Of a stretch of 64,000 nucleotides of DNA, positions 62,673-64,000 are shown piece by piece. A program made the position numbers and the translations under genes. The notes under the pieces were generated by a model that did no database searches, was not told where the DNA came from, and saw only the letters and a list, made by a program, of their open reading frames with translations. This stretch comes from Saussurea involucrata (taxonomy: Eukaryota; Streptophyta; Magnoliopsida; Asterales; Asteraceae): assembly GCA_033807775.1 (NCBI GenBank), contig CM066326.1, positions 86,776,873 to 86,840,872 on the forward strand. The letters are read 5' to 3'. Numbering within the stretch: position 1 is the stretch's first letter; every line of letters starts with the position of its first letter.

Positions 62673-64000
62673 ATATCATGACTGACTTAGTGTTAGTCAT
62701 ATTTCCGTTAACTAGGAATGAAATGAATAGGCAAAGTAGATTTGCTATTCATGTTGAATGATTGGCTAGACAAAGTAGAATTACTATTCATATGGAATGA
62801 TTGAATAGGTAATATAGAATTACTATTCATATAGGAACGGTTGAATAGGCAAAAGCATAATTGCTATTCAGGTTGGTTGATTGAATAGACAAGGTAGAGT
62901 TGTTATTCGTATTTGAGATGTGGAAATATGAATTAGACGAAGTGTAGGTGTTATTTTACTGTGTTTTCGACGGATTAAAAATAGGCAATATATAAGTGCT
63001 ATTTCCGTATCCATTTCAAGAAGAAGGTATGATGTTTGAATGTAAATCTGTAGGATTGATCAATAAACTAGAATCTATGATGATTCGTAGTAGGTTATTG
63101 AATATGGTGATATGACTTTTTGAATGATAGTCATACTCATTGGATTGAGTATGATTCTGTTATTATGAGATGAGTACGAGTATGGTAAGAACGAGTGTAA
63201 GTCAAGTTTGATAAACCTTGTTTACATTGATTTAAAAAGTATTATTTTTGAAAGTGAATGTTTTCACTAGGCGTTAGCCTAACCGTTTCAAATTATATTT
63301 TCTTACCAGGTATGAACTCATGGAAGTAATGGCATGAGTGGAGAGATTATGGTGGTGACAGGTTGATGTAAATTGACTCTTGTCATTATTTTTTCACTCG
63401 ATAAGAATGTTTATGTTATGGATATTAGTTATGTAAACCCTTTTAATTCAGGTTAAAATTTGCTCTGATTTTTAGGGTGTTACAATATCTTTCGATGACG
63501 GGAATCATACCCGGATCCATTAATATGACAAACACTAAGTAAGTCATAGTATCACGTTTAAGAGCGCCACTACGAATCACAGAGGATTCTAGATTACAGC
63601 TCATGTCCAAGAAATTACAATTAAGCGTCATGTCTATTTCTTGGTGTGGAAGTAGGGATTACAATTAAGAGTCATGCCTATCCCTTATCTTCCAATAGAA
63701 AATGAGAATTACAATTAAGAGTCATGTATATTCCACGTTTTCACATCACAATATGAAATGGGAATTACAATTAAGCGCCACACCTATTCCACGTTTATCA
63801 AATAATGCTAGTGTCTATGGATCCATTACACTTACCAGCATGTGTGTGTACCAAATCAAAACACATATCAAATCGTATCATACTCGCAGTTGGGTTATAT
63901 ATTTGTTCGTACTGTTAAAATGATCAAGATATGTTTCATATTCGGAAAACACCAGATCAGGTAAAACCCCATCTCAAAATATGAAAGAACACTTATTTCG

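Larger units (their letters stand above)
60948..63484 (+). repeat. chromovirus-type LTR (2.54 kb), probably solo
   Basis: It starts TGTAACACCCCGA and ends GGGTGTTACA, TG..CA with matched ends. No primer site follows and no Gag/Pol is present, so it is probably a solo LTR. The flanking pentamers (acatt, atatc) do not match, so unequal recombination between elements is possible. It contains CCGGTAA word repeats (61556-61865) and two further tandem arrays. Confidence 0.75.
60730..64000 (-). repeat. chromovirus-type LTR on the minus strand, split by a second LTR
   Basis: Plus-strand 'ACGCCCTAAAATCACAATAAATCTAAACC' (60733 on) resembles the inverted end of the LTR at 60948-63484 ('ACACCCTAAAAATCAGAGCAAATTTTAACC'). 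Sequence from 63485 to the window end resembles the inverse of 62300-62700 (repeated 'CGCTTAATTGTAAT', 'GATTCGTAGTG', 'GTAATGGATCCATAG'). Together they suggest a related LTR in opposite orientation, interrupted by the plus-strand one. The outer end lies beyond the window. Confidence 0.6.

Noticed and set aside
62407..62761. Repetitive frames on both strands
   Set aside because: Produced by the 57-bp tandem repeat in the LTR; no start context and no domain.

Overview
This is plant nuclear DNA, most likely from a eudicot of the daisy family (Asteraceae). It is AT-rich and packed with nested transposons. It holds one intact 13-exon gene with GT-AG introns. One retroelement carries an accessory ORF of a type I associate with Asteraceae genomes, where it is usually annotated 'synaptobrevin, longin-like domain'. 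The family assignment rests on recalled family resemblance, not on a search.

Layout. (1) 1-3419: the 3' part of a degenerate Ty3/gypsy chromovirus with its 3' LTR. (2) 5385-9223: MULE-type element A, containing a second TIR element D (6523-8657), which contains a Tourist-like element E (7687-8385). (3) 9297-12723: a run of MITEs and a ~210-bp tandem array with a possible Helitron terminus. (4) 14673-29523: a 14.85-kb MULE-type element B. It carries a broken DUF1985/Ulp1-protease gene and a small ORF. The gene is split by an Athila-like retroelement (17548-26175) that keeps gag and protease but lacks reverse transcriptase and integrase. The 3' LTR of that element is in turn split by a solo LTR (24243-25749). 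(5) 30977-37573: a young minus-strand LTR retrotransposon (tRNA-Met primer site, 5-bp target duplication). It has gag but no pol, and a ~946-codon accessory ORF with an apparent promoter of its own. (6) 38041-46834: foldback elements and MITEs, including the hairpin MITE C (45935-46271), which shares its termini with A and B. (7) 47158-55941: the only convincing host gene, a 774-aa WD40 protein resembling AMBRA1-like plant proteins, its introns loaded with MITEs. (8) 55942-64000: more MITEs, two tRNA-derived SINEs with 16-17-bp target duplications, and two related chromovirus-type LTRs in opposite orientation.

The strongest structural result is that A (3.8 kb), B (14.9 kb) and C (0.34 kb) share one terminal sequence. 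Each is flanked by its own perfect 9-bp target duplication. The most unusual is the 31-37.5 kb retroelement. The same 12-bp motif (GTTAATACTGCT and variants) forms arrays upstream of the TATA box in its LTRs and upstream of a second, internal TATA box before the accessory ORF. It also appears in frame inside both of its long ORFs.
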